Positions 29,561 through 46,200 of a DNA stretch of 64,000 nucleotides are shown piece by piece. The stretch is taken from positions 48,967,501-49,031,500 of the forward strand of contig NC_134370.1 of the NCBI RefSeq assembly GCF_035582795.1, given 5' to 3'. The position numbers and the translations under genes were made by a program. How positions within the stretch are numbered: the stretch's first letter is position 1; every line of letters begins with the position of its first letter. The notes beneath the pieces are model-generated. The model saw only the letters and a program-made list of their open reading frames with translations, had not been told where the DNA came from and did no database searches. Source of the DNA: Mycteria americana (Eukaryota > Chordata > Aves > Ciconiiformes > Ciconiidae).

Positions 29561-31605
29561 ATGGGCACTGGGCAGCAAGGCTCTTGCCCCTTGGCTCCCC
29601 AGGCATCCCCCATGAGCAAGGGGAGCACACATCCATTTGACTTCTGAATGTTGCCTCTTGCAAAGCCTACAGGCAGATGGAAATGTGGTGGTGCTGAGGG
29701 CAAGGAACAGCTCTGCAGCTGGCTGTCCCCAAAGCCTCAATGAGATGGGAAGGTGCTGGGGGACCTGAGGCAGGCAAAGAAGCAGGTAGGGAGGAAATCC
29801 AGCTCAGAGGAAGCTCAAGAGACAAGAAGTAAGGATGGTAAAATTTGGACTGAGTTGAGTCTGCCGAGAAATCCTCCCCAGGGAGCAGGGCTGGGGTTTG
29901 TGGCCAGGTCCGAATCCTCCCCGGGGTGCTCAGTGCCTGCAGGGTACACGGACGCCTGCAGGCAGGGCAGTGCAGGCAGAGCCAGCGCAGCACTCCAAGT
30001 CTCAGAGCACCCCCGTGAGGTCTCACACGTGGGTGAGCAGCAGCGCTGGGTGAGAAGGGGGATCCACAACCACATCCCCTTCTCCCCTTCCTGTTCGTGT
30101 TCCTGCCCCTCGCTCTCCTGCTGTTGTGCAGGGGAGGCAGATGGAGGCATGGGGGTCCTGCTCTCTGCAGGGAACAAGAGCTCAGGGTGCAAGACCCAGA
30201 AGGTGCTCGGAGTGGACAGCTGGGCCCTCAGATACGGGGTCATCTGTGGCATGCTTATTTTCCTGCTTACCTCTATTTTACCATCTGTGAAATAGGTGGT
30301 TTCCCTGTTTCTGCCAGGTTTCCTTCCTGGCATCCCCACAGAGTGATGCCATTCATCTGCCAAGGGTGTTTGGTGACTAGAGCTTGCTGGTGTACAGAGA
30401 GATTTAGCTGCTTCCCTGCCCTGCTCGTCACACCTTCTCATGGTGGGATGTTGTCCTTGCTGACCCTCCGTGCCCAATAAAGCATGATAGTGTGTTGACG
30501 CTCGAGGTAGTACTCCCGGAAAGGAGGACGATTTAGTTGTCAAATAAAGGCAGTTTCATGACACAGCACTGACATGCTCACAAGCACTGAGGCAGGAGGT
30601 CCAAGTGGTCTACATAGGGCTCCTTGCAGTGACACTGAGGACAAGGGACACTGCCTGCAGAGTCCTCCTCATGTTGCTTGGAGTCCTCGGGCTGATTTGG
30701 GATTTATGTCCCCTTTAGGAGCTTTTTGTCCCTGTCCTAGCCCACCTGTGAGTCAATCCAGTCCCTTCCCCTGCCCTTTGCCTCCCAACCTTGGCATCGC
30801 TGGCAAAAGCCATCAACATATCCTCTGCCCTTCGTGTAAGCTATTAATTAATTACTGCATGGAGCAGCGCTGGGTGTGGGAACCTAGGCAGGGTGATGGG
30901 GATGGTGGCTTCAGACCTGCCTGGGACAGTGAGAAACGTCCTGCTCTTGGAAAAAGTGACGTGGGATTTTTGATGTCCCAGCAAGCAGCCCTGCAGCTGC
31001 ACGGCTGAGCTGAGAGACGGGAAAAACAGCAGCACGGCAGCTCCTCCAGCAGCCCTGGGAGCGGGACTGGTGGCACCCCAGAGGGAGAAATAACTCCTGT
31101 TGTACCGCCAGCATGCTCGCTGCAGCGCCTGGGTTTTCTTAGACTGTTTTCTCATTAAAATATGAACTTCCCTGAGCTCGCTTGCTGGCGATGGCAAACA
31201 GCCCGCACCCTGCAAGCGCAGCTCCTGTGTGTTTGGCAGGGTGCACGCTACAAAGCCCCTGGGCATGCATGCACATGTGTGAGCTGCATGTGGGTGTGTT
31301 ACCTGCTGCTGCAGCTCCGTTGTGCTTGGTTAAAGGATGAATAATGTGGCTCAAAAAGTAGTAATAGCCCCCAAATGCTGGACAGTGTGACAGCTGTGAC
31401 ACAGAGCTGAGAGAGCAGGGCAGTGTGGGCAGACACTGGCCCTGTGGGATCTTGGCCTGGAGTGCAGCAGGGTGTGGAGGTGGGGTCCCCTAAATTTGGT
31501 CCTGCTGGTGGGACCTGCAGGCTCGCCTTAGCCTCCTGGGTACAGGCAGCCTGCGCTGACCCGGGCCTGCCTGCCCTGCCAGGGTCTGTTTCCCCAGAGC
31601 CCCTG

Positions 31606-31963
31606 CCCCATAGAGGGTCTCCCCCTATCCACGTGGAGCTTACCATACCCGTGCCCGATGCGGGGGGGTCTGCCCTGCCCCAGGCAGCGATTACCGCACC
31701 CTGCCCCATAGAGACCTTCCCACCCCATAGAGCCCCGCCCAACCCTATGTGGCCCCGCCCCCTTCCGTCGGCCCCGCCCCCCCGCTGGCGGCAGCAGGAC
31801 CCTGGACAGCGGCGGCGGCTCCTCTCGCGAGATCTCGGGGCTGCCCGTAGCCCGGCCGCCGGCGGCGCCGCAGTCTCGCGAGAGCGCGGTCGCTGCGGCA
31901 GGAGCAGCGCCAGGCGGGCGGGCGGCCGCCGCCACCCGCCGCGGGACGGGTCACGCCACGCGG
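31606..31963 (+). promoter_or_regulatory. SCAMP5: SCAMP5 CpG-island promoter and 5'UTR exon 1
   Basis: A CpG-rich region with two perfect TCTCGCGAGA palindromes at 31823-31832 and 31874-31883. Three CCCCATAGAG motifs lie at 31606, 31704 and 31723, and several GGCCCCGCCCC-type Sp1 boxes lie near 31740-31790. A strong donor (CGG|GTGAGT, intron start 31964) marks the end of a noncoding first exon that likely begins near 31800. There is no TATA box. Confidence 0.75.
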
Positions 31964-32408
31964 GTGAGTCCCGGAGCCGTGGGGAAGGGGGGCTGCCTCG
32001 GGGGGGAGCGGTCGGGCGCTCCCCCCGAGGGGGGCGACCGCTCTCTGCACGGACACCCCCCCCCGCCCCGTACCCCACTGGGGGGGGGGCGGTGCGCGGC
32101 GTGGAGGTGCCCACGGGGCAGCCCGCACCCGTGTGGGTGCAATCCCCTGCCGGGGCCCGAGCGTGGGGCAAGCCGCTGTCCTCCTCTAGCCAGGCCGCTG
32201 GTGGGAGGCCAGCGCCCGGCCGCTGCGGCGCGCGGAGGGGGGATGCGTGGGGTACGCGGCCCTGCGCCCGTGGAGACCCACGGGCAGCAAGCCCTGCCGG
32301 GGCCGAGCCCTGCTTGCCCTCCCCGAGCGTCGCACCGGGGGACTGGCACCCCAGGCACCCGGAGGGGATGCTGGGGTTTCCCCTCGGCGTTATCACCCGT
32401 GTGGTGCA

Positions 32409-32476
32409 TTGCAAAAGCCCCCCCCAGTTTTGCAAAAGCTCTCAAATTTTGCAAAAGCCCCTTGTTTTTGCAAAGC
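32409..32476. repeat. Four-copy tandem repeat, TTGCAAAAGC core
   Basis: TTGCAAAAGC at 32409, 32430 and 32449 and TTGCAAAGC at 32468, spaced 21, 19 and 19 bp. It lies in SCAMP5 intron 1, about 450 bp after exon 1. The core resembles C/EBP half-sites, but this is a motif observation only. Confidence 0.8.
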
Positions 32477-33773
32477 TCTTGCAGCACCAGGGCAGGTGTG
32501 GGGTCGGGGGGCACGCCTGGCCACGCGTCCCCGCTCCCGGCACACGTGCGTGGGGGCCGTGTCACCGAGCCGCTGCGTGGGGAGACGTCAGGCGCGCAGG
32601 CAGGCAGCTGTATTTATAGCTGGCGGGATGGCGTCGTCCGTGGGCCGTCGGGAGACGACACGCCGGCGAGCCGCGGGGGTTTGCTGTGCCTGGCCGGTGT
32701 CCTTGGTGCTGGGTGATGGTTGTGGGGGGGGCTGCCCTGGCAGAGACCCCCAAATCCTCTGGAGAGCCCGCAGCAGTGACCGCTGGCACCCCACGTCACG
32801 AGAAACGTGTTCCTCTGCCTGAGATAGCCTGGGAGAGGGCAAAACCTGCAGGCAGCATCCGGCTGAGCCGTGCAGGCAGGTGGGGATACGCAGGGTGGCC
32901 GTCTTCACGCTTGTATTTAAAACCTCAGCTCTTAATTTTTGCTTTAATTTTGCTTAATTTTCGCTGCTGGGACAGGGCTGAGCATGGCATGGTCTGGGGC
33001 TGTGCTGGGATGCTGAGCTCCCCCCTCTCCCACCTGCAAGATACCACACAAGGTGCCAAACGACGTGAGTAATCGTTAAGGCAGCACTGAAGTGGCTCTT
33101 TAGTGACAATCACCACTGATGTATATTTTTTTTTCCAGCTGATATTTTCAGCTGATTTTCCTGTCCCTTTTGGCCTGGTTTCTGGCTTGGGCTTGCAGAG
33201 ATGGGAGCTGTGATGCTGTCAGGAGGCAGCCAGGTAGTTCCCTGTGCTGGAACTCTTTGCAAAAAGAAAAATTAAAAAAAACCCAAACCAAATGGTTTTG
33301 GGCCAGGTAATGAACTTGAGGATTTCAAACTGCCCACAGCTGCCTCTGGTGGGGCTGCATCCCTCCCATCCAGCCTGGCCCCTCTCCTGGGACTGGATGT
33401 GGGTCAGTCGGGAGTGGGAGGTTAAGCCTGCGCCCTGCCCCACATCACTGGATCTTCTTTTAATCATCCGCCTTAACTAGTGCGTAAGTCTCAGGCCGTA
33501 GGAGCGGGGATTTATTCTGCCGCCAGCCAGGTGCCAGCGATAAGCCTGGACGTGTGCATACTGTAGAGGAAAGTGTCTGCATATATAAAGCAAACTGCCC
33601 TGTTACAGTCCTGTCCTTGAGCTATTTTGGAGCTGTGGGAAGGTGAACGCTCTTTGGGGAGGTACCTGACCGCTTCACGTCACTTTTTCTCTCATTTTCC
33701 TCCAGCTTTGGTAAAGCTCCCAGGTTTTTTCCCTACTTTTCCTGTGGAACGGAGAGGCTGAGCGTGTGCCAGC

Positions 33774-37963
<4,190 letters not shown>

Positions 37964-40520
37964 GCAGCAGGACTCTGTCCTCGGGCGAAAGATCTGGGGG
38001 GGAAGGGAGGAGGAGGACGGCTGAGCCGAGTTTCTGCAGCTATTTCAGAAAGTCGGAGTGTACCATAACGGTGGTTCTTTTCCTGTTCTTTGTAACAAGA
38101 TCGTTTTGGATTTTTTCTTTTCTTTTCCCCTGTTATTGTCTTGAGCTCTTCTTTTCTCTTTTATTTTTCATTTTGAAGAGGCCGTGAGTTGACCTGCAGG
38201 GCTCTTGTTGTGCGTGGTAGTAAGTGTACGTTCACGTGTCTTCTTTTTCCCTGTGAAATAGTGTATGGTGGTGGTTTTTTAATTACTGTGGTGATAGGTG
38301 TACGTTAGAACTACATCAGCCAAAAGCGCCCGCCCCCGCCCCCCCCCCCCCCAAGGGAAAGATAAAAATAGCAACCAGCACCCACTCCCCTCTTGGAATA
38401 AGCACTGAACCACAGGTTTCTGACGTGTGTGAGTTTTCTCTTTCAGTTGGTAGCATCCAGCCACTTGCCACTGTCTCAGCAAGGGCAAGCAAACCCAGGA
38501 ATTCTCCCTTTTCTTTTGCTTTTTAACTAGCAGGTGGCTGGCTGATTTAGTATTAAAAAAAAAAAAAAGATAAGGAGGAAAAGAAAAAAAAGAAACCCTA
38601 AATCCTGCTGTTGATATGCTGGAAGCCAAGAGATTCCTAATCTACACCCTGGCTCAGGATCTACAACTTCTCTGTGTGTGGTGTTGTAAATGAGTAGTTC
38701 ACACTTTGACATGGAAGACCAGTATTTGTGTGTGACTGTGGGCAGGAGCCCCGGCGCACTGTGTGTGTGCGTGTGTGTGTGTTGGGGAGCGAGGACAGGT
38801 TTTCCCTGTGAGATACAACCGTCCCATTCCGGATTCTGCATCCTGAGTCTGTTTTTTAAAGGCTTCTATTTTGAAAAGCGGCTATAAAATTGGCAAAGCG
38901 TTTCTCAGAGGACCTATTCTTGGGTAAGGCTCCGGGTCAAATCTTGCCATCCTGTGTGCAAGCACATACAACCAGTCTCACTGACCATGTAAATAGCGAG
39001 GCCAAGATTTGTCCCTGTTAGCTTTTGAGGCGTGCACTAATTTCAGGCTCTTCAGGAAACCTCCAGGCTGGTGGGAAGGATTCCTGCTCACTTGTGCTTC
39101 TAAAAAGCACAGTGAAACATGGCCATGTATTTTCCTGGTGCAGAGATCCCTGCTCCTGTCAGCCCGGACTCCCTGCCCCGTTGGGGGAGGTTGGGCTTTA
39201 AATAATGATCTTGCACCTTAGTGGGAGGCAGCTGAGCTCCGACTAACACCTCTTGTGCTGTGGCAGCCGGGGAAGGTGACTGGCAGAGCCTGGAAAAGAT
39301 CGATTCGCAAAGGGGAGCTGATGGATGCTGCAGGGCAGGAGTAGGGAAAGCTCCTTCTCAGAGATGCTTTTCAGACTCTAAATGCACTTTAAATAAGCCA
39401 AATTTTTCTCTAAGTCCTCAAAAAGCAGCCCAAATAGAATCTGATCCGGCCCCTTGGCTCAAATATCTCCTGCCTGCTGCAGGCGACGAGCTCAGCGTGC
39501 CACCACTCATGCCCACAGCTAACCAGAGCTGTGCGAGTCCCCAGCCCCTCGCCTGCTGTCCCCTCTAGCTGTCCGGTGATGCTTGCCTGTGACTCCTACC
39601 CACGAGAATCACCCCAAAGAGGAACTTCTCTTTTCCAGCAAAGCACGCCAAGAATAGTTTCATTTTTAAGGGTATCACTTCAGTCATTCTGCAGTAGGCA
39701 GTTGTCTCTTGACAAGACTAAAATGCAGCTAATGATAAAATGCCTGTCTGTGTGTGTGTGTGTATATATATATATGTATAAAATGTAAGGAGAAAAGTAA
39801 TCCTTTGCTGAGCCTATTATGTACTTAATCAGGTTTAAATATTGTGCAATTCATTTATAGCTAGCCTAAAACTTACTATGCCAAATCACGTGCTCTGTCA
39901 TCCATGTCTGAGAAATGATGGATTAAGTGACTTCACCTTTTGCATTTACAATAAGATGCATAAATAATAACTGTAACAAGCTATAACTAACAGACACTGC
40001 TTCAGCATCTAACCCTCCTCTCCGGTGTGTCTCCTGAACATGTGAGTGCTGACCCCTGAAACATGTCCCAGTGGCTCCAGCCTTCCTGCCCTGCCAGCAG
40101 AAGCTGGGCAGGATACCATACCCCTGTTCTCACCGCGCTCATTTTTAATCTGCGACCGCTTTAGGTGGGGGCTGCCTTGGTTGTGAAACCTGCAGATCCG
40201 CAGTGGGGGAGAGCCGATGCTGGGCGTTCCTGTGGCTGGGTGAGGAGGTGGCTCTGGGCTAGAGCACGCTTGAGGTTTTACTGATGGCCTCTGCCGCTTT
40301 AGTGAGGTCCTGGTGTTGCTTTTCATGTCCCAGAGTCGGCAAGGCAGAGCCCTCTGCCTCTTGTCTTTCTTGCTGCTTATTTGTGGCTGACAACTTTCAG
40401 GGGATGCCTAGAGAGCATCCTGGGAAGTGTTGCAGACCACCTGCCACACGCTGCCCCAGATCTGTCGTGCTTCTGCTTCAGACAATAAACAAGCAGTCCT
40501 CTAACACACTTTCCCCCGCC
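37964..40520 (+). other. SCAMP5: SCAMP5 3'UTR (probable) and downstream
   Basis: Long noncoding stretch after the SCAMP5 stop. It is T-rich at first (38090-38190), with a poly-C run (about 38336-38352) and (TG)n at 38760-38781. A compound (TG)n(TA)n lies at 39743-39780, with AT-rich sequence to about 40000. AATAAA at 40484-40489 is a good distal end signal. A roughly 2.5 kb 3'UTR would fit mammalian SCAMP5, which also has a long 3'UTR. Exact end unproven. Confidence 0.5.
39743..39780. repeat. Compound (TG)n(TA)n microsatellite
   Basis: CTGTCTG followed by a TG run and then a TA run ending ATGTATA. It lies in the probable SCAMP5 3'UTR, is likely length-variable, and is of a type prone to Z-DNA or unpairing. 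Confidence 0.9.
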
Positions 40521-40939
40521 AGCTCTCTGCGGCTGCCCTGAATCCTGTAAGAAAGGTTTTGCTCCAGGTCTGTACCGCTTCCCCGGGCTCAGCTGTGGCT
40601 GCTGCCCACCACCCCTTGTGGGGATCCGGGAGTAGCCGATGGCCCTGCTCCCCTCAGACACTCTCCTCTTCTCAACCCTGTCCCCTCCGCGCGCTTTTTT
40701 CCCCCCTAGCAGTGCGTTTTCTGTTGCCCTCTGACATCTCTAAAACCGTGCCATGAGCTAGGATCCCCCCTTAAACAGCTTTCTGTGGAGCTTGAAACCA
40801 CCTGCCTGCCCTCGCAGCGATCCCTCGCATGGGCTTTTGCTCCCCGGCGCTGTGGAGCGGGTGTTACCGGGGTGCTAAGGGGAGCAAGCACCCCCGCTGC
40901 AAGGCCTGTCACCCCCTCTCGGCCTGCCTGTGAGTGCTT

Positions 40940-41350
40940 GAGGCGCCAGCAGAGAAGCCGGAGCCAGCCAAACCCAGCGCTCCGGGGGCTGGCGGTGCCG
41001 GAGGGGCGGGGCGGCGGGAAGGGCCCCGGGGCGGGCAGAGGGTGTCCGGGCCGGCGGCAGCGCAGAGGGCGGCCACAGCCGCCATGGCCTCCCCGTCTGC
41101 CGCCCGCCGCGGCGCGCATGCGCAACCAGCACCAATCAGCGCTGGGCGGGAGGGGGCGGGGCAGCATTTCCCAGCGTGCCCTTCGCCTTCCGGGGCGCAG
41201 GGGGGTCGCGCCCCCGTTGCTGGGCGATGGCGAGGCGGGTTGAGGCTTCCGCGGGAGCAGGCCGCGGCCCGGCCCCTGCGGTCGCCGAGGCTTGAGCTCA
41301 GGCGGTTGTCGCTCTCCTGACCGTACTCCGTCGTGCCTCTACCGGTATAT
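40940..41350 (+). promoter_or_regulatory. PPCDC: PPCDC CpG-island promoter
   Basis: CpG-rich region upstream of PPCDC. A perfect NRF1 core GCGCATGCGCA lies at 41114-41124 and a CCAAT box at about 41131. TTCCCAGCGTGC at 41168-41179 resembles the ZNF143 core TTCCCAGCATGC. TATATAAA at 41347-41354 lies further downstream. The motifs suggest starts between about 41180 and 41400. I could not place the donor of the noncoding first exon; the first coding exon is spliced in at about 43239. Confidence 0.65.
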
Positions 41351-43252
41351 AAACGTTGCTTGTTTCCGTTTTGGAAATCTCCGGGGTTTCTCGGGTCTGT
41401 TCTCTGCCTCAGCGGCCTTTTGAAGCTGTTTTCAGCGTAACTGCGGAGTTTAAAAGCTAATAAAATAACTAAGTACGCCTGTAAACTGCTTGCTTTCCAA
41501 TGGCTTCTTAGCTGGTTCTCCAGAGCTGTGTTTGGGTAAGAGGAAAGCGCGGCTCAGAATGTTGCGCTTCTGTTTCATCGCTAATAGCCCTTTTTGAAAG
41601 CTGCCTATTAAGAAATCATGTGCTATTCCCCAGGCTTTAACATGTGGATGCTTCAGTGAGTTAATTGTCATTCAGTAATCATAAGGGAAGTGGGTGTTTT
41701 CCTTGCTGTGATGGCGTTAACTTAATTTTAATTAGATACGGATAAACATGTAAAGTGTTGCAGTAGCGTTGAAATCGCCTAGCCAATAGGCATGCTGGAT
41801 TTCCTTGCCTCTAATTACTCTTGCTAATCAGTGCATAGAAGCTCAAGCTGATAACGTGCTCCTATCCTAGCAATTTTATATAAACACACTGAGAAACCTC
41901 ACAGGCCGAGTTAAACATATTAATTCCAAGCAGAGTGTGGAAAAAGAACATGGTATTGCTGTTGTGTTGCAGCTGATGGGTGCCAGGAGGTTAGAAAGGA
42001 CGTTTGTGCTCCTGCATCTCGGTGCGGAGGTCAGACTGACGTGCACCTGCCACGCAAGCCTGATCTGAATCAACCTGCGAAGGGTCCTAAATTAAACCCA
42101 CTGCTGAATCATCCCGGGGAGCGACCGAAGGGGTAAATTCCCCTCTCTCGGGAATCCAGCCCCCTCACTCCAATGTCCAAATTGGTGCTGAAAATAAGGG
42201 CAATGTAAACGTCTCTTTCTTCCTTTTTGTTCTACCCAAAACACTTCCAAGTAACATCCTCCGAATAACACGGATGTGGGTAACATTGAACAAACTTTAC
42301 TGAATCCCAGCGTAACGTCTTTGCTGGAAACACATTTTTCAGATTTTTTTAAGAAGCGAATTTATTCTTTGCAAATTACTCATTAAGCAGAGATGTTTGC
42401 GTCGATTCTACGGAGAACGCTTTTCCTCGCCAGAATAGTCGTTTGTGATTTATCGGTGCAGCAGCGGTGCAGGGAAGCTGGGAGGAGGCAGGAGACCTGA
42501 ATTAAAGCTGCTCGCTCGGCCTGCCTTCGAAGTGGCCGCCTCAGCCTGCGGATCGCTTTGCTCGGCTCCGGTGGGGGAGCGAGCAGTTCTGACATTCGCA
42601 TCCCTGAGAAGGTGTTTTCACTTGGTGGCTGTTGTGTTCTGCGTCTCATTCACTGTTTTGTTTTTTACCTTATCTGCTAGGGAGTAATTTCTAGTGCTGC
42701 TGTAAATATGTAGTGGTACAATAGGAAGTAAGATGATAATGCTTGCCTCAGGGCTCCAAAATTTTTAATTATTAAAATGTCTTCCTGCATTTATTACTCA
42801 CCAGAGAGTGTGAAGGGAGACCAACTCAGCTGCAGGTTGCGTGTCTTCCCAGCAGTTAGCATGAAAGGTACATTTATTGTAAATTCTGGACCACGTTCAA
42901 TGCGTGAGAGTGTATCTTTGTTTTGGGGGCATTGGGCTTTACCAGAACACTTTTGTGGCCTCCCTGTGCAAGTTTTAGTGTTCTGTTTACCAGTATCCAA
43001 GAGAAAATTGTAATTAAATGGGAGGAGTAGACTACTGCTATGCTTAAAGGTCTGCTGATGCTTGAGAGCTTTGCGGATCAGAATCTGAGTGTTCATCCTC
43101 GGACTGAATTACTCTGGGTCCTGCATAGCCCAGGCTTAAATCCATGCCCTCGGGAATACATTGGCATTGGAGCCCTGCTGTGCTAGCCTCTGTCGGAGGC
43201 ACTGTTAGTCAAGCAGCTTTGTTTTTCTGTGCTTGTAGAGTTTGATTGGAGC

Positions 43253-46200
43253 ATGGAGCCCTTCTCGCCGCCAGAACCAGGGTTTCCTGCAGAAAAGAGC
43301 TCATCTGTCACGCAGAAAAAATCCCATGTCCTGGTGGGTGTGACTGGAAGCGTGGCTGCCCTGAAGCTGCCTCTCCTCATCGCCGAATTGCTGAAAATCC
43401 CTGCGGTGAGTAAATCTATTGGTAGAATCCTTGTAAAGTTGGTGTTATCCTGTTTCTCATCTCAAGGAGAGACTGCATGGCTTCTGTTGAAATGAAAAGT
43501 TCCTTCTGGCTTTGAGCCCTTTAGTTTGAAAATTTGTTGGAGGAGGGATCCTCCTGTTTTTAATAATAGATTAATACTTTTTCCTATCATTTGATACTTC
43601 TTTATACTTAAGAGTTAGCTTTAAATCAGGTTTTAAGGGCAGTAGCTCTTCCTGGATATTTCTATAGGCAAACCTAGATCTGAAATAAGAAAGTAGCGTT
43701 GTTCAGTTCACCTTGCTTCATTCTCTCAAAAATGATTGAATAGGTCCTTGCTTTGTTTTTTTTTTCCTGGAATATGTCCTCGTCAGTCAAATTATCAGGT
43801 ATGGCTACAGGCACAGGTAGATGCTTTCTGGAACTTGAAATCTCTAATTAGGACTTTGCAGTTTTCCATAGGTGAGGTGTGGAGTTTGCAAAGATGGGCG
43901 CTGCTGTCTGACCGACAAACGGAAACCAGATCATGTAAAAACAGAAATAGAAAATACAAGCTGCCGTATGTGTCTGTGCTGTTTTTTGTTTGTTTTTTTT
44001 TTTTTAACTAGAGGTTATTGTCTGGCGAAACAGAGGTGTCCAGCAGAGGCCACTAGTGACTAGAATCAGGGAGGCAAATGTGCTAACTTTTGCTGTAGAA
44101 TAAAGTTAGAGGAAAAAGTAGAAAACCTTTAGCTTTTAAGAAATGAAGCAAATGTTTTGGAGCAGTGAAATGAAAGAGTGGCAGGAGCAAGAGGGTGCAT
44201 TTACATATCCAGATATATTAGATTGCTTAATGAATATCCTTTTGGATGATTTAGGAGGTTTTACCTGTAGATGCGTTAACACAGAGTCAGAAGAGGTGCA
44301 GTCCTCAATTAACTCTGAAATATCTCATTGATGTTGATATCCAAGCTGGAAAGAGTACTGAAGGTGTGGCGAGCTGTTGGGCGCCTGTTCTGCCAGTTGG
44401 GCTGGCATTGTGTGTTGCAAAGAGGGGCCTCAGTTAATTTATTACTTGACCTGAAGTGATTAGTGAGGCCAAAGGTCGTAGCCTGGAATGAGAGGGCCAG
44501 AGACAAATGATGCCAGGGAACGGGTGTGACAAGACCAGGGCCAGCTCCAGCAGTTGTGCTCTCGTTAGTGAGGGGTGCAGGATATGCGTCTTCCAATCCT
44601 CTGTCTCTCAGATTGATGCTGTTGTCTCTTTTCCTTTGCTCTTGGTGCTTGGAACATCCTTCTCTGCAGGTGACAGGAGGAATGCAAGTGATCTACTCCA
44701 GGAATCTAGGTTAAACGCGTTCCTTCTCTCTGAGGGTCTGATTTGTAATTAAAAACTGCAGATGGCTGGACCTGAATTCTCTGTGAAGGCCCATAGGTTC
44801 TATGACATCTGTTGCAGGCTGTGTGCCTGCTTTTGTTGCATAAAAAGTGAAAGTGAAGTATCCAGTCCAGGAGCTTCTGGTACTTAATTTGTTAATTAAA
44901 ATTATTTATTTACTCATTTCTGATGTGATTTCATGGCCTGACCTAAAGCCTGCTGAGTCAGTGTAACTTTTCTATTGAGTTTGTTAAGTCCTGCATAAGC
45001 CTGTTGCATCAATTTCTTTACTGATGGAACAGAACTTTAAAAAGCCATTGGTGGAAGCAGGGCAGGAGCAGAGGAAGGCTTTGATACCAAAGGAGATGTG
45101 GTCAGAGGCTTGAAACGGGAGTGGTTAGTTTAAATTGATGTTTTGGCTAAAATAATCCTTGGTGAACAACTTGGCAGTGTGATTTTGCGCTCATTAAACT
45201 TTAACATCTCCTTGCGGGTAGTAATGGATGTGACTACATCTTACTGCCTTTTGTTTAACCTCTTTGAAGATCTAGGAAATTTATACAGCATCAGCTTACG
45301 CCTTTCAGGTTATTACCCTTGCACCTGGTGTTATGGGGAGACAGCACATAGTGTCTTGTCAGGACACTGTGCGTAACTCTTGTGGTTGTGCTACGCTCGC
45401 ACACATTGTCTCAGGCTGATTCCTAGGATTTTTGAATGGCCTGGCAGGAATATAATGACAAAAATCACATTGGCAGGGTATTGGTTAACAGCAAACTTTT
45501 CTGTGGGTGAAGTGTATTGCTCTTGAAGCTAAAGGATGCCATCTGAACTTCTAGGTTTAAATCACATTGTCGAGTCATTTCATTGCACTCCTGCCAGGTA
45601 GCCTCTATGTCAGCTTGTAGGTGCCATTTAACAGAGGAGCTACTCATTTTCTTCTGCAGCAGTTGTTACCGAAGCTCGGTCTATGTGTAAAGGTTTTGCT
45701 GTCAAAACTGGGCAAGTATGAAAAAACCCCATACACACACCCTTACTCCAAGAAGAAACGGCTGTGATGGGAGAATCCTCTAACAGACCAACAATATTGC
45801 GTGAACACAGGAGAGCAGTTTTGCAGTAAAGTTTATTCTGGAGAATTACCTTAAGTGGTCCAAGTAAAAGAACTCTTAACTAGTCTAAACTGTCTCCCGT
45901 AAAGGAGTTTGAGTGTGGCTAGACTGACTTTAAGCAGAGATATAACCACAGGTGAACAGAGGCTGTGCCAGGTAAATAGAAGGAAAAAAACTATGTAGGC
46001 TAAAGTGATCTTGAGAACACTGATCTCTTTCCAATGCAGCTGGAGGGACTTGAAGGACTTGCTCAGAACAAGGGATCCAGGAGCCCACCCCAGCAGAAAA
46101 CCTTAATTAGGGAGAACATTTAACTAATAGAGTTCTAATTAATAGACTTTCTTGGGGGAGTGGTGGAGTCACCACCACTCAGAGTCCTTGAACATGCCCT

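Larger units (their letters stand above)
25964..31600. other. Intergenic, RPP25 to SCAMP5
   Basis: About 5.6 kb between two divergent genes. It contains a probable MIR relic (about 27065), an AT-rich palindromic candidate element (27880-27985), a poly-C run (about 29267-29284) and a TATA-bearing, repeat-like segment (about 29060-29560). No coding gene is recognised. The longer open frames are GC-biased shadows without similarity. Confidence 0.6.

Noticed and set aside
30265-30305. ACCATCTGTGAAATAGGTGG, MIR-like phrase
   Set aside because: Too short and without supporting MIR sequence on either side.
31299-32619. Long open frames on both strands around SCAMP5 exon 1 (378 and 398 codons)
   Set aside because: They are GC-driven frames in a CpG island with no homology and no agreement with splice sites.
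43229-43252. In-frame upstream extension of PPCDC (LVEFDWS before MEPF)
   Set aside because: There is no ATG in it and the acceptor at 43238 lies within it; Met at 43253 aligns with the human start.
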